Assembly (NCBI RefSeq): GCF_006715045.1
Contig: NZ_VFML01000001.1
Coordinates: 2,572,501-2,636,500 of the forward strand
Origin: Amycolatopsis cihanbeyliensis
GTDB taxonomy: Bacteria > Actinomycetota > Actinomycetes > Mycobacteriales > Pseudonocardiaceae
Reading direction: 5' to 3'
Length of the DNA: 64,000 nt
The notes beneath the pieces are model-generated. The model searched no databases. It worked only from the letters and a program-made list of their open reading frames with translations, and was not told the DNA's origin. The translations under genes were made by a program, and so were the position numbers. How positions within the stretch are numbered: position 1 is the first letter of the stretch; each line of letters opens with the position of its first letter. Shown one piece after another: positions 39,684 to 48,348 of this stretch.

Positions 39684-41426
39684 TCAGCCGGCGCCGCGAG
39701 TCCAGTCCACCGCGGAGCCGAACGGGCCGACCAGGGGCGGCCCGGGGGTCACCCCGGACACGCCAGTGCCCAGGGCGAGCGTGTCGGCCAGCTGGAACAG
39801 CGGGAGCACCACGTGCTGGCGCCACAGCTCGGGCTCCACCTCGGCGAGCGCGTCCGGCACCGGCCGGGCCCCGGTCAGCGCGGACTCGATGGTCGGCTGC
39901 AGGCTCGGGTCACAGAAGGCGGCGGGGTTGGCCGGTACGGTCGGCGCGCTCCGCTCGGCGTCCTTCCCCGCGGCCCCGCACCCGAAGGTCGAGGCCAGCG
40001 TCGAGGCCGGATCGCCGCTCACCGCCTGCGGGACGACCGCGATGTCCACCCCGACCGCGCCGGTGGTGTCCTGCGTGTTCCGCCCCTCGTCCTCGCCGAA
40101 GGTCACCGGCATCGCGAGCAGGCCGGAGAACAGCTCCCGGGGCGGCGGGGCGACCGTGCGCACCTCCACCCCGGCCGCGATGAGCTGCCTGCGCAGTTCC
40201 TCGGCGATGCTCGCGTAGGGCTCCTTCTCCCCCGGCACCCCGATCACCACGGACAGCGCCGTGCCGTCCCGGCGCCAGGTGCCTGCCTGCCTGCTGTAGC
40301 CGGCCGCGGTGAGCAGTTGCTCGGCCTTGGCCGGGTCCGAAGCCGCCGGTGGTCCGGCCGAGGGGATCGTGGCCTGGTAGTCCGGCACGGACGGGGGCCG
40401 CACCTGGGCGTCCGCGCGCAGCGTGGCCGAGGGCCCGCCGTTCACCCCCTCGGCGATCAGCGCGTCCCGGTCGATCAAAGCCGCCACCCCGGCCCGCACC
40501 TGGTCGTCGGCCAGCACGCTGCCTGCCGGCCGCAGCAGCACGCTGGCCACCTGTGGCCGGGCGATGGTGTGCAGCTTGACCTCCGGACCGAGCTCGCCGA
40601 GCAACTGCAGCCCGGTCGCGTCGGTGCGGGCGAGGACGAACTGGGTGGTGCCGCTGCGCAGGGCGCCGACCATGCCCGGCTGGTCGCCGCGGCGCAGCAC
40701 CACCTGATCCACGGCGGCCGGCTTGGCCCAGTACCGCTCGTTGCGCTCCAGCACGATCTCGCCGCGCGCCAGGTCCAGCGTCTTGATGGCGAACGGCCCG
40801 CCGTACGCGGGGAAACTGTCCGCCAGCGCGCCCTGCCAGCCGCCGGGGGCGTCCTTGAGCAGGTGTGCGGGGAGCAGGTCGTCGAACAGCGTCCGCCAGC
40901 CGGGGTAGGGCTTGCTGAAGGTGACCTTGACCTGCTTGCCACCCTCGGCCGAGGCGACGTCGTTGATCAGCCGGTAGCCGGCGGGCGCGACCACCCCCGG
41001 CCGCGCGCTCATGGCGTCGGCCAGGTAGTCGAAGTCCTCGGCTGCGATCGGCGCCCCGTCCGACCAGGACGCGTTCTGCTGAATGTCGTAGGTGACGGTG
41101 AACGGCTGCTGGTCGGTGACCTCGGCGGAGACCATCAGGTTCTGGTCCAGCTCGCGGGTGCCGTCCTCGGTCGCCCGGAACACCGAGGGCAACAGCAGCT
41201 GGGACAGGGCCGACGTGACCGTGGAGGCGTCGGCCAGCTGGTGCGGGTTGTACCCGCCTGCCACGGCGTCCACCCCCACCACGATCTGCGAGGGCGTCTC
41301 GGCCTGCGGGGTGGAGGACTGCGCGACCGGGGTCGGCGAGGTCGGCGGCGGTGGGGTGTTGGTGCACGCCGACAGCGCCGCGACCAGCAGCAGGGCGAGT
41401 GTGACCCCCGAACCTCTCGCCTGCAC
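39684..41426 (-). CDS. lpqW: LpqW-like solute-binding-family lipoprotein
   Basis: A 580-residue family 5 solute-binding-protein homologue. The signal peptide ends in LSAC with Cys21 as lipidation site, followed by a Pro/Thr-rich linker and the binding fold (VTYDIQQNASWSDGAPI, PAYGGPFAIKTLDLARGEI). Position next to typA and near mshB matches mycobacterial lpqW (Rv1166), which controls flux between phosphatidylinositol mannosides and lipoarabinomannan rather than transport. That role is inferred from synteny. It could also be a second peptide-binding protein for the neighbouring OppBC. Confidence 0.82.
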   Translation of the reverse strand: MQARGSGVTLALLLVAALSACTNTPPPPTSPTPVAQSSTPQAETPSQIVVGVDAVAGGYNPHQLADASTVTSALSQLLLPSVFRATEDGTRELDQNLMVSAEVTDQQPFTVTYDIQQNASWSDGAPIAAEDFDYLADAMSARPGVVAPAGYRLINDVASAEGGKQVKVTFSKPYPGWRTLFDDLLPAHLLKDAPGGWQGALADSFPAYGGPFAIKTLDLARGEIVLERNERYWAKPAAVDQVVLRRGDQPGMVGALRSGTTQFVLARTDATGLQLLGELGPEVKLHTIARPQVASVLLRPAGSVLADDQVRAGVAALIDRDALIAEGVNGGPSATLRADAQVRPPSVPDYQATIPSAGPPAASDPAKAEQLLTAAGYSRQAGTWRRDGTALSVVIGVPGEKEPYASIAEELRRQLIAAGVEVRTVAPPPRELFSGLLAMPVTFGEDEGRNTQDTTGAVGVDIAVVPQAVSGDPASTLASTFGCGAAGKDAERSAPTVPANPAAFCDPSLQPTIESALTGARPVPDALAEVEPELWRQHVVLPLFQLADTLALGTGVSGVTPGPPLVGPFGSAVDWTRGAG

Positions 41427-41524
41427 GCTGTTCCCTCCTGCTCGCAGTCGACATCAGTACCGCTACCAAGGGGACGTTTCGCTCGGCCGACCGGTTCCCG
41501 CGCGGTGGGCGGCGGGAGCCCGGA

Positions 41525-43459
41525 TCAGGCCTGATCGCGCTGCTTGGCCCGCGAACGTTCCTTGGCCCGCTGGTGGATGTCCAAGGTCACCTTACGCACC
41601 CGGACGGCGTGCGGCGCGACTTCGACGCATTCGTCCATCGCGCAGAACTCCAGCGCCTCCTCGAGGCCGAGCTTGCGCGGTCGGGCGAGCCGCTCCAGTT
41701 CCTCCCCGGTGGAGGAGCGGACGTTGGTGAGCTTCTTCTCCTTGGTGATGTTGATGTCGAGGTCCTCGGCTCGCGGATTCTCCCCCACGACCATGCCCTC
41801 GTAGACCTCGGCGCCGGGCTCGACGAAGAAGGTCCCCCGCTCGGCGAGCTGGATCAGCGCGTAGGCGGTGACCGGGCCGGAACGGTCGGCCACCAGCGAC
41901 CCGTTGTTCCGGGTGCGGATCTCTCCCGCCCACGGGAAGTAGCCCTCGAAGACGTGGTGGGCGATCCCGGTGCCGCGGGTCTCGGTGAGGAACTCGGTGC
42001 GGAAACCGATCAGGCCGCGCGCGGGCAGCACGTAGTCGAGCTTGATCCGGCCGGTGCCGTGCCCGCTCATCTGCTCCATCCTGCCCTTGCGGGCGGCCAG
42101 TAGCTGGGTGATCGCGCCGAGGTACTCCTCGGGTGCGTCCACCGCCAGCCGCTCGAAGGGCTCGTGCAGCTTGCCGTCGATGGTGCGGGTCACCACCTGC
42201 GGCTTACCGACGGTGAGCTCGAAACCCTCCCTGCGCATCTGCTCGACCAGCACCGCGAGGGCCAACTCGCCCCGGCCCTGCATCTCCCAGGTGTCCGGCC
42301 GCTCGGTCGGCAGCACGCGGACGCTGACGTTGCCGATCAGCTCCTGGTCCAACCGGGCCTTGACCAGGCGGGCGGTGAGCTTGTCCCCGCCACCCTTGCC
42401 GGCGAGCGGCGAGCTGTTCACGCCGAAGGTCATCGAGATGGCCGGCTCGTCCACGGTGATCCGGGGCAGCGCCTCGGGCCGCTCGGGATCGGCGAGCGTG
42501 TCGCCGATGGTGATGTCCGGGATACCGGCGATGGCCACCAGGTCACCGGCCGCGGCCTCCTGCGCGGGCACGCGGGTCAGCGCCTCGGTGACCAGCAGTT
42601 CGGAGACCCGGACCTGGCGGGTCGACCCGTCTTCCCGCATCCAGGCGACGGTCTGGCCCTTGCGCAGCCTGCCCGCGTGGATCCGGATCAGCGCGATCCG
42701 GCCGAGGAAGCTGGAGGCGTCCAGGTTGGTGACCAACGCGCGCAGCGGCGCCTCCGGGTCCACCGCGGGCGGGGGCACGTGCCGCAACAGGGTCTCGAAC
42801 AGCGGGTCCAGGTTGGCGCTTTCCGGTTCGGCCCCGTCCGCGGGCCGCTCCAGGCTGGCCTTGCCTGAGCGCGCCGAGGCGTAGACCACCGGCAGGTCCA
42901 GCACCGCGTCCAGGTCGGCGTCCTCGATGTCGCTGGCCAGGTCGAGCAGCAGGTCGTGGGTCTCCTCGACCACCTCGGCGATGCGGGCGTCCCCGCGGTC
43001 GACCTTGTTCACCACCAGCAGGACCGGCAGCCCGGCCTCCAGGGTCTTGCGCAACACGAAGCGGGTCTGCGGCAGCGGACCCTCGCTGGCGTCCACCAGC
43101 AGCACCACACCGTCCACCATGGCGAGCCCGCGCTCGACCTCACCACCGAAGTCGGCGTGCCCCGGGGTGTCGATCACGTTGATGATCACCGGGCCCTGCT
43201 CGGTGACACGGCGGATGGCGGTGTTCTTGGCGAGGATGGTGATGCCCTTCTCGCGCTCGAGCTCACCGGAGTCCATCACCCGATCGACCGGCTCGGCCCG
43301 CTCGGCGAAGGCGCCGGACTGCCGCAGCATGGCGTCGACCAGGGTGGTCTTGCCATGGTCCACATGGGCGACGATCGCGATATTGCGCAGGTCCGGCCTG
43401 GACGCCGAGGAGCCCGAGCCGCCGGGAAGGCGCGAGGCGGGACGTGCGTCAACAGTCAT
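41525..43459 (-). CDS. typA: Ribosome-associated GTPase TypA/BipA
   Basis: A 644-residue translational GTPase. G1 is AHVDHGKTT (31-39), the switch region is [14 protein letters not shown]3 is [12 protein letters not shown], and NKVDRGDAR is G4. EF-G-like domains III and V and the BipA-specific C-terminus ([17 protein letters not shown]) follow. BipA acts in 50S assembly and stress growth. ATG at 43459. Neighbour lpqW as in M. tuberculosis. Confidence 0.96.
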   Translation of the reverse strand: MTVDARPASRLPGGSGSSASRPDLRNIAIVAHVDHGKTTLVDAMLRQSGAFAERAEPVDRVMDSGELEREKGITILAKNTAIRRVTEQGPVIINVIDTPGHADFGGEVERGLAMVDGVVLLVDASEGPLPQTRFVLRKTLEAGLPVLLVVNKVDRGDARIAEVVEETHDLLLDLASDIEDADLDAVLDLPVVYASARSGKASLERPADGAEPESANLDPLFETLLRHVPPPAVDPEAPLRALVTNLDASSFLGRIALIRIHAGRLRKGQTVAWMREDGSTRQVRVSELLVTEALTRVPAQEAAAGDLVAIAGIPDITIGDTLADPERPEALPRITVDEPAISMTFGVNSSPLAGKGGGDKLTARLVKARLDQELIGNVSVRVLPTERPDTWEMQGRGELALAVLVEQMRREGFELTVGKPQVVTRTIDGKLHEPFERLAVDAPEEYLGAITQLLAARKGRMEQMSGHGTGRIKLDYVLPARGLIGFRTEFLTETRGTGIAHHVFEGYFPWAGEIRTRNNGSLVADRSGPVTAYALIQLAERGTFFVEPGAEVYEGMVVGENPRAEDLDINITKEKKLTNVRSSTGEELERLARPRKLGLEEALEFCAMDECVEVAPHAVRVRKVTLDIHQRAKERSRAKQRDQA

Positions 43460-43592
43460 GCCTGCAGGTTACGGGCCGCACCGACACGGACCTGGAGCAG
43501 GAGGCGGTCGCGGTCGCTCAGGTCACATCACACCTCACGGTAGGCCGACCGCTCGCCGGGCCGGGGCGGGGTGCTCGATCCCACACGACGAT

Positions 43593-43611
43593 CAAGGCTA
43601 GGCTGACCTAA
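43593..43611 (+). promoter_or_regulatory. IdeR/DtxR-type iron box
   Basis: The 19-bp segment CAAGGCTAGGCTGACCTAA matches the DtxR/IdeR consensus TTAGGTTAGGCTAACCTAA at 15 of 19 positions by hand count. It ends 37 nt before the start of a small Cys-rich gene and overlaps a -10-like TAGGCT, so repression when iron is plentiful is expected. Confidence 0.65.
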
Positions 43612-43648
43612 CCTGGTAGGTCACGACCCGGACCGACACGGAGCACGA

Positions 43649-43813
43649 GTGGGCAACAAGCACGGCGGCAATGCGGACGCGAAAGCGATCGTTCGCAAGA
43701 AGATGAAGGCCGGCAAGGTCAAAAAGAAGTGCTGCCGGTCGAAGCCGCGCTGCAAGAAATGTCCGGTACTGGCACTGAAGAAAGCAAAAAACAAACTGGA
43801 CAAGGCGGCATGA
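43649..43813 (+). CDS. Small basic Cys-rich protein behind an iron box
   Basis: A GTG at 43649 with GGAG 5 nt upstream opens a 54-residue frame. It is rich in Lys and carries four cysteines in CCRSKPRCKKCPVLALKK (CC-x5-C-x2-C). The pattern suggests a metal or Fe-S site in a very basic, possibly nucleic-acid-binding peptide. I recall similar short Cys-rich proteins in actinobacteria but no established function. The iron box directly upstream suggests iron-starvation expression. It is divergent from typA. An 8-bp hairpin (43830-43837 with 43857-43864) may terminate it. Confidence 0.7.
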   Translation: MGNKHGGNADAKAIVRKKMKAGKVKKKCCRSKPRCKKCPVLALKKAKNKLDKAA

Positions 43814-43876
43814 AGTGCCCGGTTTGACGCGCCCGCACCGAGCTCCCGTCTCCCGATGCGGGCGACGGCGACCTAG

Positions 43877-44916
43877 GGCGTGTTTCAAAGGCGTAGCCAC
43901 TCGTTGATTGTGGCGATCTGGACTGTGGCCTCGTACCGGACTGCCAACTTGTCGTATCGGGTGGCCACGGCGCGGTTGCGCTTGAGCCGGTTGATCCCGC
44001 ATTCCACGGCATGACGCTGCTTGTAGACCTCAGGGTCGAACGCTGGTGGCCTGCCACCAGCACGTCCCTTGTTTGTGCGGTGCCGTACCTGATCGGCCTT
44101 CTCCGGAACCGTGCACCGAATCCCCCGACCACGCAGAGAGGCCCGGTTGGCGCGGGACCCGTAGGCCTTGTCCGCCAGCACCCGGTCCGGTCGCGTGCGG
44201 GGTGGACCGCCCTCCAGCCGAGCGACCCGAACACGCCCCAGCACCACCTGGAACTGAGGCGAGTCACCCCGCTGCCCCGCCGTCACGACCACCGATAACG
44301 GTTTTTGCCCCTGCTCGGTGGCCAGGTGCAGCTTGGTGGTCCACCCGCCCCGCGAACGGCCCAACGCGTGATCGTCTGGTTCGGGCTCACCCACCCCACC
44401 GGGTGGTTCCTTCTGTGCTTGTGGATGGGTCCGCGCCCCCGCGGCGTGCTGATGCGCCCGGTTGATCGTGGAGTCGACGCTGACGTCCCAGATGATCAGT
44501 CCGGCGGCGTCGGCCCGCGCCTGTAACGCAGCCACGATCAACGCCCAGACTCCGGCACGCTGCCAGCGCCGGAACAGCCCGTAGACGGTCTGCCAGCAGC
44601 CGTAGGCCGGTGGGATATCCCGCCAAGGACAGCCGACGCGCACCCGCCAGCGGATCCCGTTGATCAGTTGCCGCTTGGTCCACGTCGGTGGGCGACCCGG
44701 TTTCCTACCCACGGGCAGCAGCGGCTCCAGGATCGCCCACTGCGCGTCGGTAAGGTCGGCTCGTCCCGTCGCCGCTACGCTGGCCACGAGGTCTCCGGTG
44801 TTCTCGATCAGCTTGGTCGTTGATCGATCTACCGGAGACCTCGCCTATCTGATCAACGACACGCCGACACCGCCAGACCAGTGGCGTCTTTCCTGGTCAA
44901 CACATTGAAACGCGCC
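43877..44916 (-). mobile_element. IS5-type insertion sequence with CTAG target duplication
   Basis: A single-ORF element of ~1.04 kb bounded by near-perfect terminal inverted repeats (left GGCGTGTTTCAAAG, right end complement GGCGCGTTTCAATG) and by CTAG on both sides (43873-43876, 44917-44920), a target duplication of the IS5 superfamily type. If the true duplication is TA, the ends shift by one base. The transposase stop codon lies inside the left repeat. The element looks intact. Confidence 0.85.
43885..44787 (-). CDS. IS5-family DDE transposase
   Basis: A 300-residue transposase. An N-terminal DUF4096-type domain ([40 protein letters not shown]) leads to a DDE catalytic core with [17 protein letters not shown] (first Asp), [15 protein letters not shown] (second Asp) and the Y-x2-R-x6-E-like [23 protein letters not shown] (Glu). 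All catalytic residues are present and the frame is intact. GTG at 44787. Single ORF, so no programmed frameshift is needed. Confidence 0.92.
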   Translation of the reverse strand: MASVAATGRADLTDAQWAILEPLLPVGRKPGRPPTWTKRQLINGIRWRVRVGCPWRDIPPAYGCWQTVYGLFRRWQRAGVWALIVAALQARADAAGLIIWDVSVDSTINRAHQHAAGARTHPQAQKEPPGGVGEPEPDDHALGRSRGGWTTKLHLATEQGQKPLSVVVTAGQRGDSPQFQVVLGRVRVARLEGGPPRTRPDRVLADKAYGSRANRASLRGRGIRCTVPEKADQVRHRTNKGRAGGRPPAFDPEVYKQRHAVECGINRLKRNRAVATRYDKLAVRYEATVQIATINEWLRL

Positions 44917-45216
44917 CTAGTGGGCTACCGCTTCGTTGATCTCCCGAAGTTCGGGGGCCGTCTTCGTCGGGGAAAACTCGATCACCTCGTGGTGCGCGAG
45001 GTGCTGGACGGCGAACGGATCGGTGGCCAGGATGGCGTCCAGCTTTCCCCGCAACATGGGACGCGCGATGATCACACCCCCGGTCCGCGGGTTGCGGCGA
45101 CCGGAGGCGAGGAAGTTGCCCTGCTCATACTGCTTGGCGAGCCACTCGGCGTGGTCCGGCAGGGCGTAGTCGATTTCCTGGATGGGTGCGGTGTAGTTGA
45201 CCAGTACGACATACAT
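44917..45216 (-). CDS. YciI-family protein
   Basis: A 99-residue YCII-domain protein. MYVVLVNYTAPIQEIDYALP and DHAEWLAKQYEQGNFLASG give the conserved His-Asp type pocket residues (H22 and neighbours), and DPFAVQHLAHHEVIEFSP follows. Such proteins are ferredoxin-like; some are dehydrochlorinase-like or act in small-molecule catabolism. The exact role is unknown. Its TAG stop is part of the CTAG at the right edge of the IS, so the insertion left the coding frame unchanged. Confidence 0.85.
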   Translation of the reverse strand: MYVVLVNYTAPIQEIDYALPDHAEWLAKQYEQGNFLASGRRNPRTGGVIIARPMLRGKLDAILATDPFAVQHLAHHEVIEFSPTKTAPELREINEAVAH

Positions 45217-45338
45217 ATCCCCACGGTAGACCCGGCCGCGCCGAATAAACGCCGTTAACAGGCGCGTCGATGCCTATCGTTGACCCGGCACGCCCGAAAC
45301 GTGTGAAACCGCCGGATTTTATCGCTACACTCCGAGAC

Positions 45339-45398
45339 GTGCACAGCAGTCGCATCCAGTGGTGGCCGCCGCGGGGCGGCCCCCCAGCTGTGCGCTGA
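45339..45398 (+). CDS. Trp leader peptide before trpS
   Basis: A 19-residue ORF (GTG at 45339) reads VHSSRIQWWPPRGGPPAVR and ends at TGA. It holds two consecutive Trp codons at 45360-45365, immediately before the first attenuator arm. A -10-like TACACT at 45326-45331 would place the transcript start at or next to the GTG, so it may be translated as a leaderless mRNA. It works as a Trp sensor together with the hairpins that follow. Confidence 0.75.
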   Translation: MHSSRIQWWPPRGGPPAVR

Positions 45399-45431
45399 CA
45401 CCTCACGAAGGCCGCCCGCCCGGCGGCCTTC
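45364..45431 (+). promoter_or_regulatory. Transcription attenuator of trpS
   Basis: Four segments share one core. Segment 1 GGCCGCC (45364-45370) pairs with segment 2 GGCGGCC (45375-45381). Segment 3 (45407-45416) pairs with segment 4 (45422-45431) as a perfect 10-bp stem with 5-nt loop, the terminator. Segment 2 can instead pair with segment 3 as antiterminator. A ribosome stalled at the Trp codons would cover segment 1 and favour the antiterminator. The terminator is followed by TCGCG, not a T run. Confidence 0.75.
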
Positions 45432-45481
45432 TCGCGTGTCCGGAGGCCTGGTGGCGGGTGGCGCGACCAGGGAAAGGCATC

Positions 45482-46456
45482 ATGACCAGACTCTCCGGCA
45501 TCACCCCGTCCGGCCGCGTCCAGCTCGGCAACTACCTCGGTGCGATCCAGCGGTGGGCGAGCCAGGGCACGGCGGAGGACCTGTACTTCGTCTCCGACCT
45601 GCATGCGATGACCACCACGCACAACCCGGCAATGCTGCGCGCGTTGACCGGGGAACAACTCGCGGTACTGATCGCGGCCGGGATATCGGCGGAGTCGGTG
45701 TTCGTGCAGTCCGACCTCACTCGCGAGCTCGGCGCGCTGAGCTGGGTACTGGAGTGCACCTGCACCTTCGGCGAGGCCGCCCGCATGGTCCAGTTCAAGG
45801 AGAAGGCGAAGGGCAGGGACGGGGCGCGGCTGAGCCTGCTCACCTACCCGGTGCTGATGGCTGCCGACATCCTGCTGCAGGGCGCGGACGAGATTCCGGT
45901 CGGCGAGGACCAGCGGCAGCACGTCGAGCTGGCGCGCACCCTGGCCAAGCGGTTCAACGCGACCTACGGCGAGGTGTTCACCGTCCCCAGTGCGGTGCTG
46001 CCGCCCGCGGGCGCGCGGGTGCGCGACCTCGCCGACCCGACGCGGAAGATGTCCAAGTCCACTCGGTCCACTTCGGACACCGCGGGGGTGGTGTTCGTGC
46101 TGGACGAGCCGGAGCTGGTCCGGCGCAAGATCCGGCGGGCGGCGACCGACGGCGAACCATCCGTCGCGTACGACCCCGCGCGGCCGGGGCCGGCGAACCT
46201 GCTGGAGATCCTGGCCGCCTGCACCGGGAGCACGCCCGGGGAGGTCGCCGAGGGCTACGGCTCCTACGGGGCGCTCAAAGAGGGCGTGGCCGAGGCGGTG
46301 GTGGAGATGCTGCGGCCGATCCGGCTACGGGCAGGCGAGCTGCTGGACGACCCCGCCGAGCTGGAGCGGGTCCGCAAGGCGGGCGCCGCCAGGGCCGCCG
46401 AGCGGGGCGAGCACCGGCTGCGCTCGGCGTTACGGCTGGTGGGCACCGGCCACTAG
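45482..46456 (+). CDS. trpS: Tryptophan-tRNA ligase
   Basis: A 324-residue class I aminoacyl-tRNA synthetase. The HIGH-equivalent is QLGN at about 14-17 in SGRVQLGNYLGAI, and the KMSKS loop is at 189-193 (DPTRKMSKS). LLTYPVLMAADILLQGAD and VGEDQRQHVELAR are family marks. The ATG at 45482 gives the family N-terminus. Expression is probably controlled by the upstream Trp leader peptide and attenuator. It overlaps the convergent NUDIX gene by 27 nt. Confidence 0.95.
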   Translation: MTRLSGITPSGRVQLGNYLGAIQRWASQGTAEDLYFVSDLHAMTTTHNPAMLRALTGEQLAVLIAAGISAESVFVQSDLTRELGALSWVLECTCTFGEAARMVQFKEKAKGRDGARLSLLTYPVLMAADILLQGADEIPVGEDQRQHVELARTLAKRFNATYGEVFTVPSAVLPPAGARVRDLADPTRKMSKSTRSTSDTAGVVFVLDEPELVRRKIRRAATDGEPSVAYDPARPGPANLLEILAACTGSTPGEVAEGYGSYGALKEGVAEAVVEMLRPIRLRAGELLDDPAELERVRKAGAARAAERGEHRLRSALRLVGTGH

Positions 46457-46837
46457 GGCCAGCAGGTCGGGGAGCAGGATCCGGTCGGCGGGCAGCCAGT
46501 CCACGCCGCCGAGCTCGTCCGCGGCGAGCCAGCGCACCGCCCGGTGCTCCACGGCACGCGGCTCGCCGTCCGGATCGGCCAGCCACGCGCCGAAGATCCG
46601 CAGGATCCTGCCCCCGCCGAGGTCGACGTCCCCGCCGACCCGCGCGCCGACCACCACCTCGACGCCGAGTTCCTCGGCGCACTCCCGGCGCAGCGCCTCC
46701 GCCTCGGACTCGCCGTCCTCGACCCGCCCGCCGGGCAGCTCCCAGCGCCCGGCGGCCTCGACCGGGTACGCCCGTTGCTGCGCGAGCAGGGTCCCCGCAC
46801 GCACCACGGCCGCCCCGACGATCACTGTCGTTCCCAC
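46430..46837 (-). CDS. NUDIX hydrolase, MutT-like
   Basis: A 135-residue NUDIX protein. The box GGRVEDGESEAEALRREC continuing AEELGV fits G-x5-E-x7-REUxEExGU. The N-terminus TVIVGAAVVRAGTLLAQQRA and ELPGGR fit MutT-type nucleotide sanitation (8-oxo-dGTP), though substrate cannot be fixed from sequence; the M. tuberculosis relative mutT2 lies near phhB and typA. Convergent overlap with trpS. Confidence 0.9.
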   Translation of the reverse strand: MGTTVIVGAAVVRAGTLLAQQRAYPVEAAGRWELPGGRVEDGESEAEALRRECAEELGVEVVVGARVGGDVDLGGGRILRIFGAWLADPDGEPRAVEHRAVRWLAADELGGVDWLPADRILLPDLLALVAGAHQP

Positions 46838-46869
46838 GAGCGCCGCAGCTTACCCGGCGGGCTTGTTGG

Positions 46870-47007
46870 CCGTACGCAAACAGCAAACTCACGCGCATGA
46901 GCGGCCAACACGGGCGCATGAGCAGCAAACACGCCGGCGCCGGCGTGTTTGCCCTCCACGCGCCCGTGTTTGCCCTCCACGCATGCGAGTTGGCTGTTGA
47001 CGTACGG
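46870..47007. repeat. 138-bp imperfect palindrome with inner tandem units
   Basis: Two 69-bp arms (46870-46938 and 46939-47007) are inverted copies with 53 of 69 matching positions by hand count; many differences are transitions that keep G-U pairing. The outer 7 bp, an inner CACGGGCG block and the central 14 bp are perfect. Each arm holds two related ~21-nt units (GTGTTTGCCCTCCACGCGCC type). The right end abuts the kinase stop codon. It may be a terminator, a cruciform site or a copy of an interspersed repeat. Confidence 0.8.
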
Positions 47008-48348
47008 TCAAGAGCGGTTCGCGGGCCAGATCACCTGGAACCGGGCACCCCCGTCGGGCGACTCGCCGACCAGCACCCGGCCGCCGCGGCGACGCGCGGC
47101 CTCGGCCACCATCGCCAGCCCGAGGCCGGTGCCGCCGGACTCGCGGGCGCGGTCGTCGGCGACCCGGTAGAACCGGTCGAACACGTGCTCGCGGTGTTCG
47201 GGGTCGACGCCGGGACCGTCGTCGTCCACCACCACCCGCACCAGCGAGCGCGAGGCGAGCACGGACACCACGATCTGCGCCTCGGCGTAGCGGCAGGCGT
47301 TGCGCAGCAGGTTGTTCAGCACCAGCTCGACCTCGGCATGAGTGGCCATCGCCCACGCGCTCGGCACGGCCGCGCTGACCCGCACGGCGGGGGCGTCCGC
47401 GGGCAACCGGCCCACCGCCGCGTGCACCTCGGTGACCAGGTCCACCGGTTCCGCGGCGGGCAACTCCCCCGCGTCCGAGCGGGCCAGCGCCAGCAGGCCG
47501 TCCAGCAGCGTGGACAACCGTTCGGCCTCGTCCAGCACGTCGGCCAGGGTGTCCTGGGACAGCTCCGGGTCCGGGTTGGCCACCGCCACCTCGGCCTGCA
47601 CCCGGATCGAGGCCACCGGGGAGCGCAGCTCGTGCGCGGCGTCCCCGGTGAACCGGCGCAGCCGCTCGCTGACCTCCTCCTGCCTGGCCAGCAGCGTGTT
47701 GAACTCCGCGGCCAGTGAGCGCAGCTCGTCGTGCGCCTCCGGCAACGGCAACCGCCCGCCCGGCGGCAACCCGCGGACCGAACGGCGCATCCGCCCCACC
47801 GGGCGCAGTGCGGAACCCACCCCCGCCCAGGTGGCCGCGGCCGCGACGATCGCGGCCACCAGCGCGACCATCAGCAGCCAGCGCGAGCCGTCCACCACCG
47901 CGGAGCGGAAACCGACCATCGGCGCGCCCGCGACGACCAGCCGCTGGTAGCCGTCCGGGGCAGTGACCACCACGCCGAGCCAGCGCCAGTGCGGGCCGTC
48001 CCGCTCCCTGTCGCGCACCGCCAGCCCGGCCTTCAGCGCGTCGATCTCCTCGGCATCCAGGCCGGTCGCCCCGCCGCCGTCCACCGGCGTCCCCGCGGTG
48101 TCCAGTACCCGCACCGGCACCCGCATCGACCGCTCCGGTGGGTGGTAGCCCTGGCTGACCTCCTGGCTCGCGGGTGCCAGCGCCTCCCGCAACTCCTCGT
48201 CCACCGACTGCACCAGCAGCGGCCCCAGCAGCTTCCCGGCCAGCGCCGCGAGCCCGACCAGGAACGCCAGGGTGATGGTGACGGCGAGCAACGTGATCCG
48301 GAACCGGAGGCTCCGCCGCAGCCACCAGTGCCGTGGCGAGCGGATCAC
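47008..48348 (-). CDS. Sensor histidine kinase
   Basis: A 446-residue kinase. Membrane helices at about 17-38 and 155-177 flank a ~115-residue extracytoplasmic sensor. HAMP is followed by phospho-His239 in FTGDAAHELRSPVASI and the ATPase N, G1 and G2 motifs (LLNNLLRNACRYAEAQ, DDGPGVDPEHREHVFDRFYR, GGTGLGLAMVAEAARRRGG). It overlaps the response regulator by 4 nt. The signal is unknown; the divergent LolA-like gene and TCTCAG operator suggest envelope sensing. Confidence 0.93.
   Translation of the reverse strand: MIRSPRHWWLRRSLRFRITLLAVTITLAFLVGLAALAGKLLGPLLVQSVDEELREALAPASQEVSQGYHPPERSMRVPVRVLDTAGTPVDGGGATGLDAEEIDALKAGLAVRDRERDGPHWRWLGVVVTAPDGYQRLVVAGAPMVGFRSAVVDGSRWLLMVALVAAIVAAAATWAGVGSALRPVGRMRRSVRGLPPGGRLPLPEAHDELRSLAAEFNTLLARQEEVSERLRRFTGDAAHELRSPVASIRVQAEVAVANPDPELSQDTLADVLDEAERLSTLLDGLLALARSDAGELPAAEPVDLVTEVHAAVGRLPADAPAVRVSAAVPSAWAMATHAEVELVLNNLLRNACRYAEAQIVVSVLASRSLVRVVVDDDGPGVDPEHREHVFDRFYRVADDRARESGGTGLGLAMVAEAARRRGGRVLVGESPDGGARFQVIWPANRS

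Noticed and set aside
45280..45331. TTGACC paired with TACACT as a full trpS promoter
   Set aside because: The two boxes are about 40 bases apart, more than twice the usual 17, so only the -10-like box is kept.
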